64,000 bases of DNA from Halalkalibacter suaedae. Its GTDB lineage: Bacteria > Bacillota > Bacilli > Bacillales > Bacillaceae_D. The DNA is taken from the NCBI RefSeq assembly GCF_017939705.1, contig NZ_JAGKSQ010000002.1, positions 434,001 through 498,000 on the forward strand, given 5' to 3'. The notes under the pieces were generated by a model that was not told the DNA's origin, did not search any database, and was given only the letters and a program-made list of their open reading frames with translations. The translations under genes and the position numbers were made by a program. Shown piece by piece: positions 1 through 8,382 of this stretch (its first letter is position 1; each line of letters starts with the position of its first letter).

Positions 1-65
1 GCCGGTTAGTTCCACGCCCTCCTGCGGAAAGCGTGCCCCCCATCCCGGTAGCGAGGTCGAAGAGC
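1..65 (-). repeat. Type-1 GC-rich intergenic hairpin repeat, copy A (cut by window edge)
   Basis: About half of the ~130-bp element that recurs at 8865-8999, 18537-18666, 25893-26023 and 62970-63100. It carries the shared blocks GCCGGTTAGTT, CCTCCTGCGGAAAGCG and CCCCCCATCCCGGTAGCG. The other arm lies beyond the left edge of the window. It is in the same orientation as copies C and E. Confidence 0.85.
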
Positions 66-88
66 GACAGCTTACTACTAATCAAAAA

Positions 89-169
89 AACCTGTCGACT
101 TGACTCGCTATGACGAGACTTTGTCGACAGGTTAAAAGGCAGTCTAGCTTTAGAACTGGACTGCCTTTT
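89..169 (-). terminator. Tandem intrinsic terminators after the PfpI gene
   Basis: Two hairpins lie just past the stop of the minus-strand PfpI gene. The first is AAAAGGCAGTC (134-144) with GACTGCCTTTT (159-169). The second is AACCTGTCGAC (89-99) with GTCGACAGGTT (123-133). On the minus strand the second is followed by a run of seven T. Confidence 0.75.
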
Positions 170-177
170 AATCTATA

Positions 178-693
178 TTATTTTAACACCTTAAGTGATT
201 CCCTATTAAATGCAGGAATATCTTCTGGTGAGCGACTTGTAACTAAATTACCTCCACACACGACAACTTCCTTGTCATGCAATGTCGCTCCCGCATTTTT
301 AATATCAACTTGAATTGATTTAAATCCAGTTACGTCCCTTCCTTTAAGAACTTCTGCATTGATCAGTAATTGTGGGCCGTGACAAATGGCCATAATCGGT
401 TTTTTACTTTCTGCGAACTTTCTTACAAAATCGACAAACCGATCGTCCGCACGTAGGATATCTGGTGAGAAGCCACCTGGAATAAATAGAGCATCGAAAT
501 CAGCGACACTTACTTCATTAATCCCTTTATCAATAGCTACTGTAGCTTCCTTATTTTTACCTGTTACAGTCTTACCACTTTCCTTTTCAATTGTTACGAG
601 CTCATGTCCTGCATCTTTATATGCTTTCGCAGGCTCTGTATACTCCGAATCCTCAAATAGATCCGTAATAAGTACGGCAATTTTCTTACTCAT
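178..693 (-). CDS. PfpI/DJ-1 family protein (general stress protein 18-like)
   Basis: This 171-residue protein has the type-1 glutamine amidotransferase fold of the PfpI/DJ-1 family. The nucleophile elbow AICHGP puts the reactive cysteine near residue 104, and an acidic residue lies near residue 18 (EDSEYTEP). Relatives are described as deglycases, chaperones or proteases; I cannot choose a substrate. The family role in Bacillus is general stress (YfkM-like). I chose the ATG at 693 because AGGAG sits about 10 bases upstream; the GTG at 702 directly abuts that ribosome binding site. The gene appears monocistronic, with tandem terminators after it. Confidence is high for the family and low for the reaction. 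Confidence 0.88.
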   Translation of the reverse strand: MSKKIAVLITDLFEDSEYTEPAKAYKDAGHELVTIEKESGKTVTGKNKEATVAIDKGINEVSVADFDALFIPGGFSPDILRADDRFVDFVRKFAESKKPIMAICHGPQLLINAEVLKGRDVTGFKSIQVDIKNAGATLHDKEVVVCGGNLVTSRSPEDIPAFNRESLKVLK

Positions 694-843
694 GAATATC
701 ACTCTCCTGATTTAAGTCTAGTAATAATTTACCCTCTCTCAAGAATCGTAAACACAAAGTCTTTTTGATTTCTAAGCAATTTATTGGACTGAACCGAGAC
801 ATGCTAGGTATACTACAATAGAAAATGAAATGGAGGTATGATG

Positions 844-1548
844 ATGTTAATTGAAATGTGGACAGACTTTTCTTGACCTTTTTGCTATATTGGCAAAAAG
901 CGTCTGGAGGACGCTATCAAAGAAATTGAACACCCTATTGAAGTAGTCTACCGTAGCTTTGAGTTAGACCCAAATGCTGAAAGAGATATTAACTATAGCA
1001 TGTATGAGAAGCTTGCACAGAAATACGGAATGAGCATAGAAACAGCTAAATCTAACTGTGACAATATGGTCCAAATGGCCAAGACTGTTGGATTAGACTA
1101 TAAGTTCGATACACTTATTTTAACGAATACCTTTGATGCACATCGTCTGGTTATGTATGCAAAGACTCAAGGGAAAATGCAAGAAATGACAGATCGCATT
1201 TTATATGCCTACTATACCGAATCAAAGCATATTGGAGATCATGAGACATTAATTCAGCTTGCTAAAGAGATTGGATTAGATACAAAGACTGTGTCAGAAT
1301 TGCTTGCAAGTGATGAAATGAGTAAAGAGGTTCGTCAAGATGAGCAAGAAGCAGCTGAACTTGGTATTAACAGCATTCCGTTTTTCTTAATTAATCGAAA
1401 ATACTCCATTACAGGGGCACAATCTGCTGAGACGATCAAACAAGGAATTGAGCAAATCATTAAAACAGATGGTCCTTTTATCAATTTAGATGGTCAAGAA
1501 GATGCAGCAGTTTGTGATGAAAATGGTTGTGAAATTCCTAAAAAGTAG
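844..1548 (+). CDS. FrnE-type DsbA family protein with in-frame TGA at the first CxxC cysteine (candidate selenoprotein or nonsense allele)
   Basis: Reading from ATG 844 gives MLIEMWTDFS, then TGA (874-876), then PFCYIGKKRL and an open frame to 1548, 234 codons in all. FrnE-like DsbA oxidoreductases have DF(S/V)CPFCYIGK here, so the TGA replaces exactly the nucleophilic cysteine of CPFC. The rest is intact, including a cis-proline loop (INSIPFFLINRKY) and the usual family length, with no other stop or frameshift. GGAGG at 832-836 is correctly spaced for ATG 844, and a TATACT -10-like box lies at 809-814. Without readthrough the next ATG (1000) would give a 182-residue product lacking the whole active site. 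TGA could be read as selenocysteine (see hairpins at 878-915), be a recent nonsense mutation, or be a sequencing error. The family call is secure; the decoding is open. Confidence 0.8.
878..915 (+). promoter_or_regulatory. SECIS-like hairpins just downstream of the TGA codon
   Basis: Two perfect hairpins follow TGA 874-876. The first is CTTTTTGC (878-885) with GCAAAAAG (893-900). The second is AGCGTC (899-904) with GACGCT (910-915), apical loop TGGAG. They share two bases, so they would compete. The second has a 6-bp stem, a loop beginning 28 bases after TGA and a G in the first two loop positions. As I recall them, those are the published geometric limits for bacterial SECIS elements. Folding is seen in the sequence; function is inference. 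Confidence 0.4.
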
Positions 1549-1553
1549 CAAGA

Positions 1554-1584
1554 AACACACCGCTTTCAGGCGGTGTGTTTTTTT
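1554..1584 (+). terminator. Intrinsic terminator of the FrnE-like gene
   Basis: ACACACCGC (1555-1563) pairs with GCGGTGTGT (1570-1578), followed by a T run. It begins 6 bases after the stop at 1548, which supports the full frame as one transcription unit. Confidence 0.9.
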
Positions 1585-1700
1585 AAATCCTCTACTACTC
1601 AAGTACAAAGGGAAATTAGTTAAAGTGAAGATTGAGGTGCTAGAAATTCTTTTTCCATCTAAAACACATCCTTCGTCGTTGTTTCATTCGTACTTGTTAA

Positions 1701-1886
1701 CTAATGTGAAAAGAAATAGAAAACAAATCCAACCAGAAAGTTATCATCTTCATGATCAGGTACATTAGCAGTATATTCATGTTTATCCTGCCTGTATGCT
1801 TTTATAAATCGATCGACCTCTTCTATAATAGCGATCATCTCACTCGTATCAATTTTTACTGAATAATAGCTAGATTCTTCAGGCAT
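1701..1886 (-). CDS. Possible small hypothetical protein (61 aa) or gene remnant
   Basis: A 61-residue frame with protein-like composition: an amphipathic stretch around IIEEVDRFIKAYRQ and a hydrophobic C-terminus. I see no ribosome binding site before ATG 1886, and a stop lies only a few codons upstream. It sits between two terminators, 1554-1584 and 1917-1959. It may be a decayed fragment rather than a working gene. No family recognised. Confidence 0.25.
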   Translation of the reverse strand: MPEESSYYSVKIDTSEMIAIIEEVDRFIKAYRQDKHEYTANVPDHEDDNFLVGFVFYFFSH

Positions 1887-1916
1887 AAATTTAAGTGATA
1901 GTATCTTCTAAAAAAC

Positions 1917-1959
1917 AAAAAGGAAAAACGACTTTTTCATGATGTCGCTTTTCCTTTTT
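1917..1959 (-). terminator. Intrinsic terminator of the diguanylate cyclase gene
   Basis: The arm AAAAAGGAAAA pairs with TTTTCCTTTTT around CGAC/GTCG. On the minus strand a T-rich tract follows. It overlaps the end of the gene. Confidence 0.8.
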
Positions 1960-3527
1960 CAGCTGATTTCTTGTAGACTTCCTTCATAGAGATTAACACA
2001 ATTACGCCCCGCCGATTTTGCATCGTACAAAGCCTGGTCTGCCTGACGAATGAGTAACTCAATAGAATAATTATCTTTGCTAATGATACTACTTGAAATA
2101 CCGAAACTTGATGTTACATTCAACTGATTATTTCTTATTTGGAATAAGTTGTTGCTAATATTTAATCGTATTTGATTTGCCATTTCAAATGCTTGGAGAG
2201 CTGGAGTGTTAGGCAAAGCTATGATGAACTCTTCTCCACCGTAACGACCAAAAATATCAGTTTCACGTAACGTCTTCTTAGCTATTAAGACAATTTGAGT
2301 AAGGACAATATCACCAGCTTCATGACCATAAGTATCATTAACAAGTTTAAAATAATCGATATCAAATAAGATGATTGATCCAGCATCTACTTTCTCTCTT
2401 ACCCGCTCAAATGCACGTTCTGATTCTTTTAAGAAATAGGTTCGATTAAATATCTGTGTTAAGCCATCGACACTTGCTAATTCTTCTAATTTCGTTTGCA
2501 AGTGAACTCTTTCAGTTATATTGACAAATGTAACGATATAACCAATAACTCTAGTGTTATTACTTAATAGTTCGGAAAAACGAATATGATAATATGTATC
2601 CTTTTCATTATCTTTATGACAATAATCACAATCATTTTTTTGAATTAATATCTCGATTAATCGTTCATATTGCTCGAAAACGGTTGCTATTGATTTCGTA
2701 ATTGTGTTTGGGTTCAATGTAGGAATTAAATCCTTAGCAGCGAGATTGTAATCAACAAGAATATTGTTTTGATTGAGTACAATTACACCCTCCTTCATCC
2801 GTTCAAATACCTTTTCTCTAGCGATTGGTGCAACGTTGAACATTTGGAATGAAAATAATGCAGCTCCATGAAATAACCAAGTAACACTTAAAGACACTGG
2901 TCCAATATCAATTCCGTAAGGGCTTAATCCATTGATGTAGAAGTTACCCGCGACTATCGGTACAAAAATACCGAACATCATTAATAAAAGTTGGATTCGA
3001 AAGCGAAACAACGCCTGTTTCAATTGAACAAGTAGGATAGCTAAGCTAATTGCTAGGCACAAAAACACAAAAACAGAATGAACATAAAAAAAAGGCCCAC
3101 CTACAAGCTTGATAATAGGAAAAGGACTGTCATCTCTTAGCTCCATCGAGGTATAGTATAAATGATGAAATTGATTGGTATGATGCATAAAAATTGTCAT
3201 GACAGGGATAAAGAAAAGAATATAGCCCAACCATCTTGGCAGCTTTTTTCCAATGTATCCATAGCACATTAACATAATGCACAAAGGAATAAACGGTAAT
3301 GCTAAATATTGAATACCTAACCAGAAAGTAATCTCTTTCAAGGTGGTACTTGTTAACTCTAATGCGTAAGAAAAGGTAAAAATAGAAGAAAGAAAAGTTG
3401 CTAAAATGAAATAAAAAACTCCAGGTGCTTCCTTCATTTTGAAATATGCATAGATGGATAAAAATAAGCTTAATAACCCCGCTAAAATAAGTACATAAAT
3501 GTAGATAGTTAAATCATGATGCATCAT
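1959..3527 (-). CDS. Membrane diguanylate cyclase: 7TM sensor, PAS, GGDEF
   Basis: This 522-residue protein makes cyclic di-GMP from two GTP at the membrane. Residues ~5-215 hold about seven hydrophobic segments, like the 7TM input region of some histidine kinases. A PAS-like region follows (~230-340; ends IGYIVTFVNITERV), then a GGDEF domain. The active-site motif reads GGEEF at residues 430-434. The product-inhibition motif RETD lies five residues before it, so both activity and feedback control should be intact. No EAL or HD-GYP domain is present. ATG 3524 is better spaced from GAAGAGG than ATG 3527. The signal is unknown. The gene stands alone with its own terminator. Confidence 0.9.
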   Translation of the reverse strand: MMHHDLTIYIYVLILAGLLSLFLSIYAYFKMKEAPGVFYFILATFLSSIFTFSYALELTSTTLKEITFWLGIQYLALPFIPLCIMLMCYGYIGKKLPRWLGYILFFIPVMTIFMHHTNQFHHLYYTSMELRDDSPFPIIKLVGGPFFYVHSVFVFLCLAISLAILLVQLKQALFRFRIQLLLMMFGIFVPIVAGNFYINGLSPYGIDIGPVSLSVTWLFHGAALFSFQMFNVAPIAREKVFERMKEGVIVLNQNNILVDYNLAAKDLIPTLNPNTITKSIATVFEQYERLIEILIQKNDCDYCHKDNEKDTYYHIRFSELLSNNTRVIGYIVTFVNITERVHLQTKLEELASVDGLTQIFNRTYFLKESERAFERVREKVDAGSIILFDIDYFKLVNDTYGHEAGDIVLTQIVLIAKKTLRETDIFGRYGGEEFIIALPNTPALQAFEMANQIRLNISNNLFQIRNNQLNVTSSFGISSSIISKDNYSIELLIRQADQALYDAKSAGRNCVNLYEGSLQEIS

Positions 3528-3607
3528 TTGCCTCTTCCCAATATTATGAAAAAACCTTGATTATTATTATATTGTAGTTTTGATTATCTGACTAGAAAAA
3601 CTTTAGA

Positions 3608-3688
3608 CTATTTTTTCTTGAAAAATCTTGGTACTAGGATAAATAAAAATACAATAAAAACAATTAGTGCTATATGATTAATGTTCAT
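3608..3688 (-). CDS. 26-residue single-span membrane peptide
   Basis: ATG 3688 is preceded by AAGGGAGA at good spacing and opens a 26-codon frame: MNINH, then a continuous hydrophobic stretch ending FILVPRF, then FKKK. This is the usual layout of a small membrane protein with a positive tail inside. It starts 18 bases after the stop of the DUF218 gene, so the two are probably co-transcribed and translationally coupled. No family recognised. Confidence 0.55.
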   Translation of the reverse strand: MNINHIALIVFIVFLFILVPRFFKKK

Positions 3689-3706
3689 TTGTTCTCCCTT
3701 CATCGG

Positions 3707-4285
3707 TCATTTGAGGAGGTATTTATAATAAGCAGGAAACTCTCGAATCGTTGAATAAATATCTCTCGATTCAACATAATCAGCATGTGCTGAATAAATA
3801 TGGCGAAAACCGAGCTTTCTAAATGCTAGTTTCGTTCTTGTTATATGAAAATACTGTGAAATAACCAGTACAGATTCGACATTCATGTCTGATATTATTT
3901 CTTTCGTATTTTGGGCTGTCCTAAAGGAATTGTAACCATCACTATCAACTAGAATAGCTTCTGAAGGAACATCATTTTGTTGTAAATAATCCTTCATTAT
4001 TTCTGCTTCATCATAGCCTTCCTTACCAACACCACCACTTACCAAAATCAATGGAAAATATCCATCTTCAAATAGTTCAATAGCTTTGTCTAATCTTGCT
4101 TTCAAACGGTCAGACGGTACTCCGTCTAATTCAACCTTATTACCTAAAACGACAGCGACATCTACATTTGCTACTTCATCGTTTAACCCGTCAACCAAAA
4201 TGATTATTGTGTGGATAACAAACCATGCGAAAAAAAGAGACATGACGAAAGAGACATTTATAAACAGTTTACGTTTGAATCGCAC
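3707..4285 (-). CDS. YdcF/SanA-type DUF218 membrane-anchored protein
   Basis: 192 residues: one N-terminal membrane span (~9-30) and a DUF218 domain. Family hallmarks are VAVVLGNKV, ILVSGGVGKEGYDEA and VLVISQYFHITRTKLAF. Members (YdcF, SanA, ElyC) are linked to envelope integrity and peptidoglycan or lipid-carrier supply, but the reaction is not settled. The start is GTG 4285 with GAGGTG five bases upstream. The 26-residue peptide at 3608-3688 follows at once. A second DUF218 protein with more spans is encoded at 45400-46152. Confidence 0.85.
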   Translation of the reverse strand: MRFKRKLFINVSFVMSLFFAWFVIHTIIILVDGLNDEVANVDVAVVLGNKVELDGVPSDRLKARLDKAIELFEDGYFPLILVSGGVGKEGYDEAEIMKDYLQQNDVPSEAILVDSDGYNSFRTAQNTKEIISDMNVESVLVISQYFHITRTKLAFRKLGFRHIYSAHADYVESRDIYSTIREFPAYYKYLLK

Positions 4286-4419
4286 GTGCTCACCTCGTGA
4301 ATTTGTATATGTATAGAAAGGTATATTTCACGTTACCATACATTTATATAACTATCCACATTTATCAATTACTGGTAAACTATTAGAAAATGATCAGAAT
4401 TGAGAGGAGCTTTTCGAAT

Positions 4420-4824
4420 ATGACTATTCAAATTAGCTATAAAGACAATATTCTACCTACTGCAACTGAGATGGCCTATGTATTTAAAGATTCTGGTTTG
4501 AAAAGGCCTGTAGATGATTTACCTCGTATTCAAAAAATGATTGATCATGCCGATTTAATAGTAACTGCTTGGCATAATGAGGCTCTAGTAGGTGTTGCAA
4601 GATGCGTCACTGATTTCAGCTACTGCTGCTATTTATCAGATTTGGCTGTTTTAAGTAAGTACCAAAAGCTTGGTATTGGTAAAAGACTAGTTGAATTAGT
4701 TCAAAGTACTATTGGGGAACAGGTTGCACTAATACTATTATCTGCACCAGATGCCATGGACTATTACCCTCATATTGGTTTCAATGAAATAAAAAACGGA
4801 TTTATTATTCCTAGGAAAAATTAA
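4420..4824 (+). CDS. GNAT family N-acetyltransferase
   Basis: 134 residues with the acetyl-CoA binding motif A as KYQKLGIGKRLVE, preceded by the usual LSDLAV beta strand. The C-terminal Y-x-x-x-GF element (YYPHIGF) is also typical. The substrate cannot be read from sequence. I chose ATG 4420 because GAGAGGAGC lies 9 bases upstream; the in-frame ATG 4390 has no ribosome binding site. A hairpin terminator follows at 4888-4926. Confidence 0.85.
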   Translation: MTIQISYKDNILPTATEMAYVFKDSGLKRPVDDLPRIQKMIDHADLIVTAWHNEALVGVARCVTDFSYCCYLSDLAVLSKYQKLGIGKRLVELVQSTIGEQVALILLSAPDAMDYYPHIGFNEIKNGFIIPRKN

Positions 4825-4887
4825 CTTTTAAAATAAAACAATCATATTACAAATTAAATTAGATTTAAACAACATTTCAAATTCAGT

Positions 4888-4926
4888 TAAAAAGAGAACC
4901 TTCATTTTTGAAGAGTTCTTTTTTCG
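4888..4926 (+). terminator. Intrinsic terminator after the GNAT gene
   Basis: AAAAAGAGAAC pairs with GTTCTTTTTT around a short inner stem TTCA/GAA, and ends in a T run. Confidence 0.75.
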
Positions 4927-5070
4927 TATACTAGATCAGTGGGAGTTCCCTTCTTATTGCGGACACTCGATTGATAGCCATATCTAATTACACATGATTT
5001 GATTCAAAAAGGATATATTAACATAATAAGAAGATGTTGTTCATTTGCTATGAAAGAGAGTGAATCAATT

Positions 5071-5592
5071 ATGTATAATATAATATTGATCTTTTTGCTT
5101 CAAATCATTTTAGTACCAATTTTGTCACTTCGAATTATTTTTGTTGTCAAAAACGTTACGATCCTTGCGTCGATCTTTGGCTTTTTAGAAGCCTTAATCC
5201 ATATTTTCGGTCTATCTATCGTTTTAAGTGGAGATCAAAGTATAGTGGAAATGCTAATTTACGCTATTGGTTTTGGGGTTGGGATATTCATTGGTGGATA
5301 CATTGAAAACAAAATGGCGATTGGATACAGTACATTAACAGTAAACTTATTAGAGGAAAACACAACACTTGTTACAGCACTTAGAAATGAAGGGTTTGGG
5401 GTAACGACCTTTGAAGGCCGGGGAAGAGATGGCGTTCGTTACCAACTCCAAATTTTAGCAAAAAGGAATGCGGAAAAGAAATTAATAGCAATGATCGAGC
5501 AATATGAACCACAGGCATTCATTATTTCATATGAACCTCGGAAATTTAAGGGTGGCTACTTACTTAAAGCTTTGAAAGTGAAAGAACGTTAG
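5071..5592 (+). CDS. UPF0316/DUF2179 membrane protein (YebE-like)
   Basis: 173 residues. Residues 1-80 hold three hydrophobic segments with the family pattern VPxLSLRIIFVVKN and FLEALIHI. The C-terminal half is the small soluble DUF2179 domain (LRNEGFGVTTFEGRGRDGVR). The function is unknown; DUF2179 may bind a small ligand. I chose ATG 5071, preceded by GAGAGTGA, because it gives the usual UPF0316 length. The longer frame from 4999 would add 24 residues with no signal. It converges on the ZIP-like gene and shares the terminator at 5592-5631. Confidence 0.88.
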   Translation: MYNIILIFLLQIILVPILSLRIIFVVKNVTILASIFGFLEALIHIFGLSIVLSGDQSIVEMLIYAIGFGVGIFIGGYIENKMAIGYSTLTVNLLEENTTLVTALRNEGFGVTTFEGRGRDGVRYQLQILAKRNAEKKLIAMIEQYEPQAFIISYEPRKFKGGYLLKALKVKER

Positions 5593-5631
5593 AATAAGCA
5601 AATATATGCAATTGCTACTATTTGCTTATTC
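5592..5631. terminator. Bidirectional terminator between convergent genes
   Basis: GAATAAGCAAATA pairs with TATTTGCTTATTC. It lies at the meeting point of the UPF0316 gene (plus) and the ZIP-like gene (minus) and overlaps the stop of the latter. Confidence 0.7.
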
Positions 5632-6354
5632 AAAATATGTAAGAATTAATGCTGTCAACAGACCTAATGCAGAAATATAACCAACAATCGGCCCTCCTTC
5701 TTCAAACGCCTCTGGAAGCATCGTTGATGAAACCATTGCAAATATTGCTCCCGCAGCAAAAGCCCCAATCATTGTAATCACAACCGTTGAACCAGGATCT
5801 ATAAGGATATAACCTATTAATGAGCTTATTGTTGCCAGAATCATGACGACCAACCATAGGAAAATGATTTTCCCCTTGTGGTAGCCATCTTTTTTCAAAC
5901 CAATACTACTTGATAATCCTTCTGGAAAGTTACTAATAAAAACAGCAATGACGATAACTAGACTAACTGATTTATTACCCAAAACACTAACACCAATTAT
6001 GATCGACTCAGGAATAGCATCCATAATTGATCCTACAAAGATAGCCATCCCAGAATGACCAGCCGGATTTCCCTTTGAACGTTTCCGTTTTTGCCCACCT
6101 TTTTTAGAAATAAAGGCTTCAATTACCATGAACAATGTGGCACCAGAGAGAAAACCAAGTGAAGGATAAAAAATACCACCTTCTTCTACCGCACCAGATA
6201 ATAATTCAAACGTAGCTGCACCAATAAGTACACCAGTTCCAAATGCCATAATAAAGGAAGATACCTTCACTGGAATATCCTTAAAAATTCCGACTAAGGC
6301 ACCTAGCACAAGCGAAGAACTAGCTATAGACGCCCACATTATTGCAGATAACAT
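5626..6354 (-). CDS. ZIP-family metal transporter-like protein
   Basis: About 242 residues with 7-8 membrane spans and the ZIP fold (GufA/ZupT-like). The two metal-site motifs, usually HNxPEG-like, read MDAIPES and SNFPEG. The conserved histidines are therefore missing while the prolines and glutamates remain. Metal choice or transport mode may differ from zinc uptake. A basic cytoplasmic loop (KKGGQKRKRSKG) lies between spans 3 and 4. I chose ATG 6354 because GGGGTG lies 6 bases upstream; the longer frame begins at TTG 6399 without a site. Family likely, substrate unknown. Confidence 0.8.
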   Translation of the reverse strand: MLSAIMWASIASSSLVLGALVGIFKDIPVKVSSFIMAFGTGVLIGAATFELLSGAVEEGGIFYPSLGFLSGATLFMVIEAFISKKGGQKRKRSKGNPAGHSGMAIFVGSIMDAIPESIIIGVSVLGNKSVSLVIVIAVFISNFPEGLSSSIGLKKDGYHKGKIIFLWLVVMILATISSLIGYILIDPGSTVVITMIGAFAAGAIFAMVSSTMLPEAFEEGGPIVGYISALGLLTALILTYFE

Positions 6355-6516
6355 AGCCTTCACCCCAAATTCGATTTCAGATATGATTAACTTATCCAAA
6401 TTTCAATAAAATTACTTTAATGATTCTGAAATGAAAAAATAAGAGCATATACTAAATTCCTTTTTACAAATCTTCTCTAAACCTAATTTACATATATTTC
6501 TAAGCAAAAATAAAAA

Positions 6517-6551
6517 ATCAGACACAAGTGAAAAACATCAAGTGTCTGAAT
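6517..6551 (-). terminator. Intrinsic terminator of pepF
   Basis: TCAGACAC pairs with GTGTCTGA, extended by a second paired block inside. A T-rich run follows on the minus strand. Confidence 0.75.
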
Positions 6552-6564
6552 GAATTGCCTTATA

Positions 6565-8382
6565 TTAAAAGCTCTTTTCTAACTCATCTACTAATGATCC
6601 CACATATGCGACTGCTTTTTTAATAGGTTCAGAAGTCGACATGTCTACACCTGCTAATTGCATTAATTCTAGCGGCTTTAACGTGCCACCAGCCTTCAAG
6701 GCTGATAACCAACGATCGACAGCTGGTTGCCCCTCTTCCTTTATTAACTGTGCCGCAGCGGTTGAAGCTGTTAAACCCGCCGAGTAAGTATAAGGGTACA
6801 GACCCATATAGTAATGCGGTTGACGCATCCAAGTTAGTCCTGCTCCTTGGTCGATTTCTACAGCATCACCCCAGAAACTTGCTAGCAGCTCTCTCTTTTG
6901 TTCAGATAAGATCGTAGCTGTAATCGGTGTCCCTTTGTCAGCTAATTCGTACACCCTACGTTGAAGTTCACCTTCAAGAATATGAGTAACAAAATTATGA
7001 TAATACGTTCCAAGTGATTCCAGGATCACCCATCTACGCATGCGATCGTCATTAGACTTGGCGAGAATATGCTGACTAAGTAACATCTCATTCATAGTTG
7101 AAGGTGCTTCGATAAAATATCTTGAAGGTCTTGTGTTTGACATACGTTGATACCGTCCAGCTAATCGAAAATGACCAGCGTGTCCTAACTCATGCGTAAG
7201 AGTGAAGGTATTTCTCATTGAGTCACTCCATGTCATTAAAATGTATGGATGGACCCCATATGGGCTTGAACAAAACGCACCAGATCGTTTACCGACATTA
7301 TCCGCTAAATCAACCCACCGATTACTAAGACCCTCCTCCATAATCTCCATATATTCAGGCCCCATTACCTTTAGGGATTCCAAAATCATTTTTGAAGATT
7401 CTTCATAAGTGACCTCTGGCTCGAATTCGGTATCAAGAGGTGCTTTTAAATCGCTGTAATACATTTTCTCTAATCCTAGAACACGTTGCTTTAACTTTGC
7501 AAAACGCTGCATATGCGGAGCAAGCTCTGTTTGAATTGTCTCTAATTGTCTATGATACATTTCTTTTGTCACCTGTTGATCAGCTAAAAGCATATCAGTA
7601 GCAGATTCAAAATTACGTAGCTTCGCCTCTACAACTTGTTTTTTTACCTCAGTTGCATAGGTTGCTGCATATGTGTGTTGGTATTGTTCAAGTGTAGCTG
7701 TAAATGATGCGTAAGCCTTGCGACGTAACTCAGTATTTTTAGATTCTTCATATTGCGGAAAGGAATTAAACGTTAAAGGGTGCTCTACTCCATCATCAGT
7801 TGTGAATGAGGGAAACGTCATATCAGATGTTTTGCTTCGATCATAAATCATATATGGAGAATCAAGGATCTCACCAAAGGCAGCTAGTACCTCCTCAGCA
7901 TCTGGTGTAAGTCTATGTGGCTTTGTTTCTAACAAGTCTGTTAAAGTCTTTTCGAATTCCAATAGTTCTTTTTCTTCTTTTATGTACGCTTCAACGGTCT
8001 CATCTGATAATGCTAATATTTCAGATTTAATAAAAGATGTACTTGCACTGAAGGCTGACATGACAGAAGCTACACGAGCAGCATTTGATTGATTAGTTGG
8101 ATCAGTGCCATCTGCCGAAAGTTTAAGATGAGCATATGTCATGACTTGTGTGACTCTTTCAGCTAATGCATCATTAGCGAGTAGACACTCAAGTAATGTC
8201 TTTGCACTTTCATGAAGATGCCCTTTATATTTTGTTACGGTTTGAAGATCGCTTTGAACAGCTTTTAATTCAACCTCCCACGCTTCCTCAGTTTTAAATA
8301 AGTCTTCTAGATTCCAAGTATTTTCTACTGGGACTTCCGCTCTTGTTAACGTCTTTTTTATTTGCTTACTCAAATCATACAT
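6565..8382 (-). CDS. pepF: Oligoendopeptidase F (M3B family)
   Basis: This 605-residue cytoplasmic zinc peptidase trims oligopeptides of about 7-17 residues. The catalytic motif HELGH is at residues 397-401, followed by the M3 glutamate region (IEAPSTMNEML). The YMGLYPYTYSAG stretch near the C-terminus is typical of PepF. Length fits the family (~600). GAGAGGGG directly abuts ATG 8382, so TTG 8373 (MSKQIKK) is an equally good start. Monocistronic. Confidence 0.95.
   Translation of the reverse strand: MYDLSKQIKKTLTRAEVPVENTWNLEDLFKTEEAWEVELKAVQSDLQTVTKYKGHLHESAKTLLECLLANDALAERVTQVMTYAHLKLSADGTDPTNQSNAARVASVMSAFSASTSFIKSEILALSDETVEAYIKEEKELLEFEKTLTDLLETKPHRLTPDAEEVLAAFGEILDSPYMIYDRSKTSDMTFPSFTTDDGVEHPLTFNSFPQYEESKNTELRRKAYASFTATLEQYQHTYAATYATEVKKQVVEAKLRNFESATDMLLADQQVTKEMYHRQLETIQTELAPHMQRFAKLKQRVLGLEKMYYSDLKAPLDTEFEPEVTYEESSKMILESLKVMGPEYMEIMEEGLSNRWVDLADNVGKRSGAFCSSPYGVHPYILMTWSDSMRNTFTLTHELGHAGHFRLAGRYQRMSNTRPSRYFIEAPSTMNEMLLSQHILAKSNDDRMRRWVILESLGTYYHNFVTHILEGELQRRVYELADKGTPITATILSEQKRELLASFWGDAVEIDQGAGLTWMRQPHYYMGLYPYTYSAGLTASTAAAQLIKEEGQPAVDRWLSALKAGGTLKPLELMQLAGVDMSTSEPIKKAVAYVGSLVDELEKSF

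Noticed and set aside
1000-1548. A 182-aa protein starting at ATG 1000 as the true FrnE-like gene
   Set aside because: It lacks the CxxC region, has no ribosome binding site, and the coding signal clearly continues upstream through the TGA to ATG 844.
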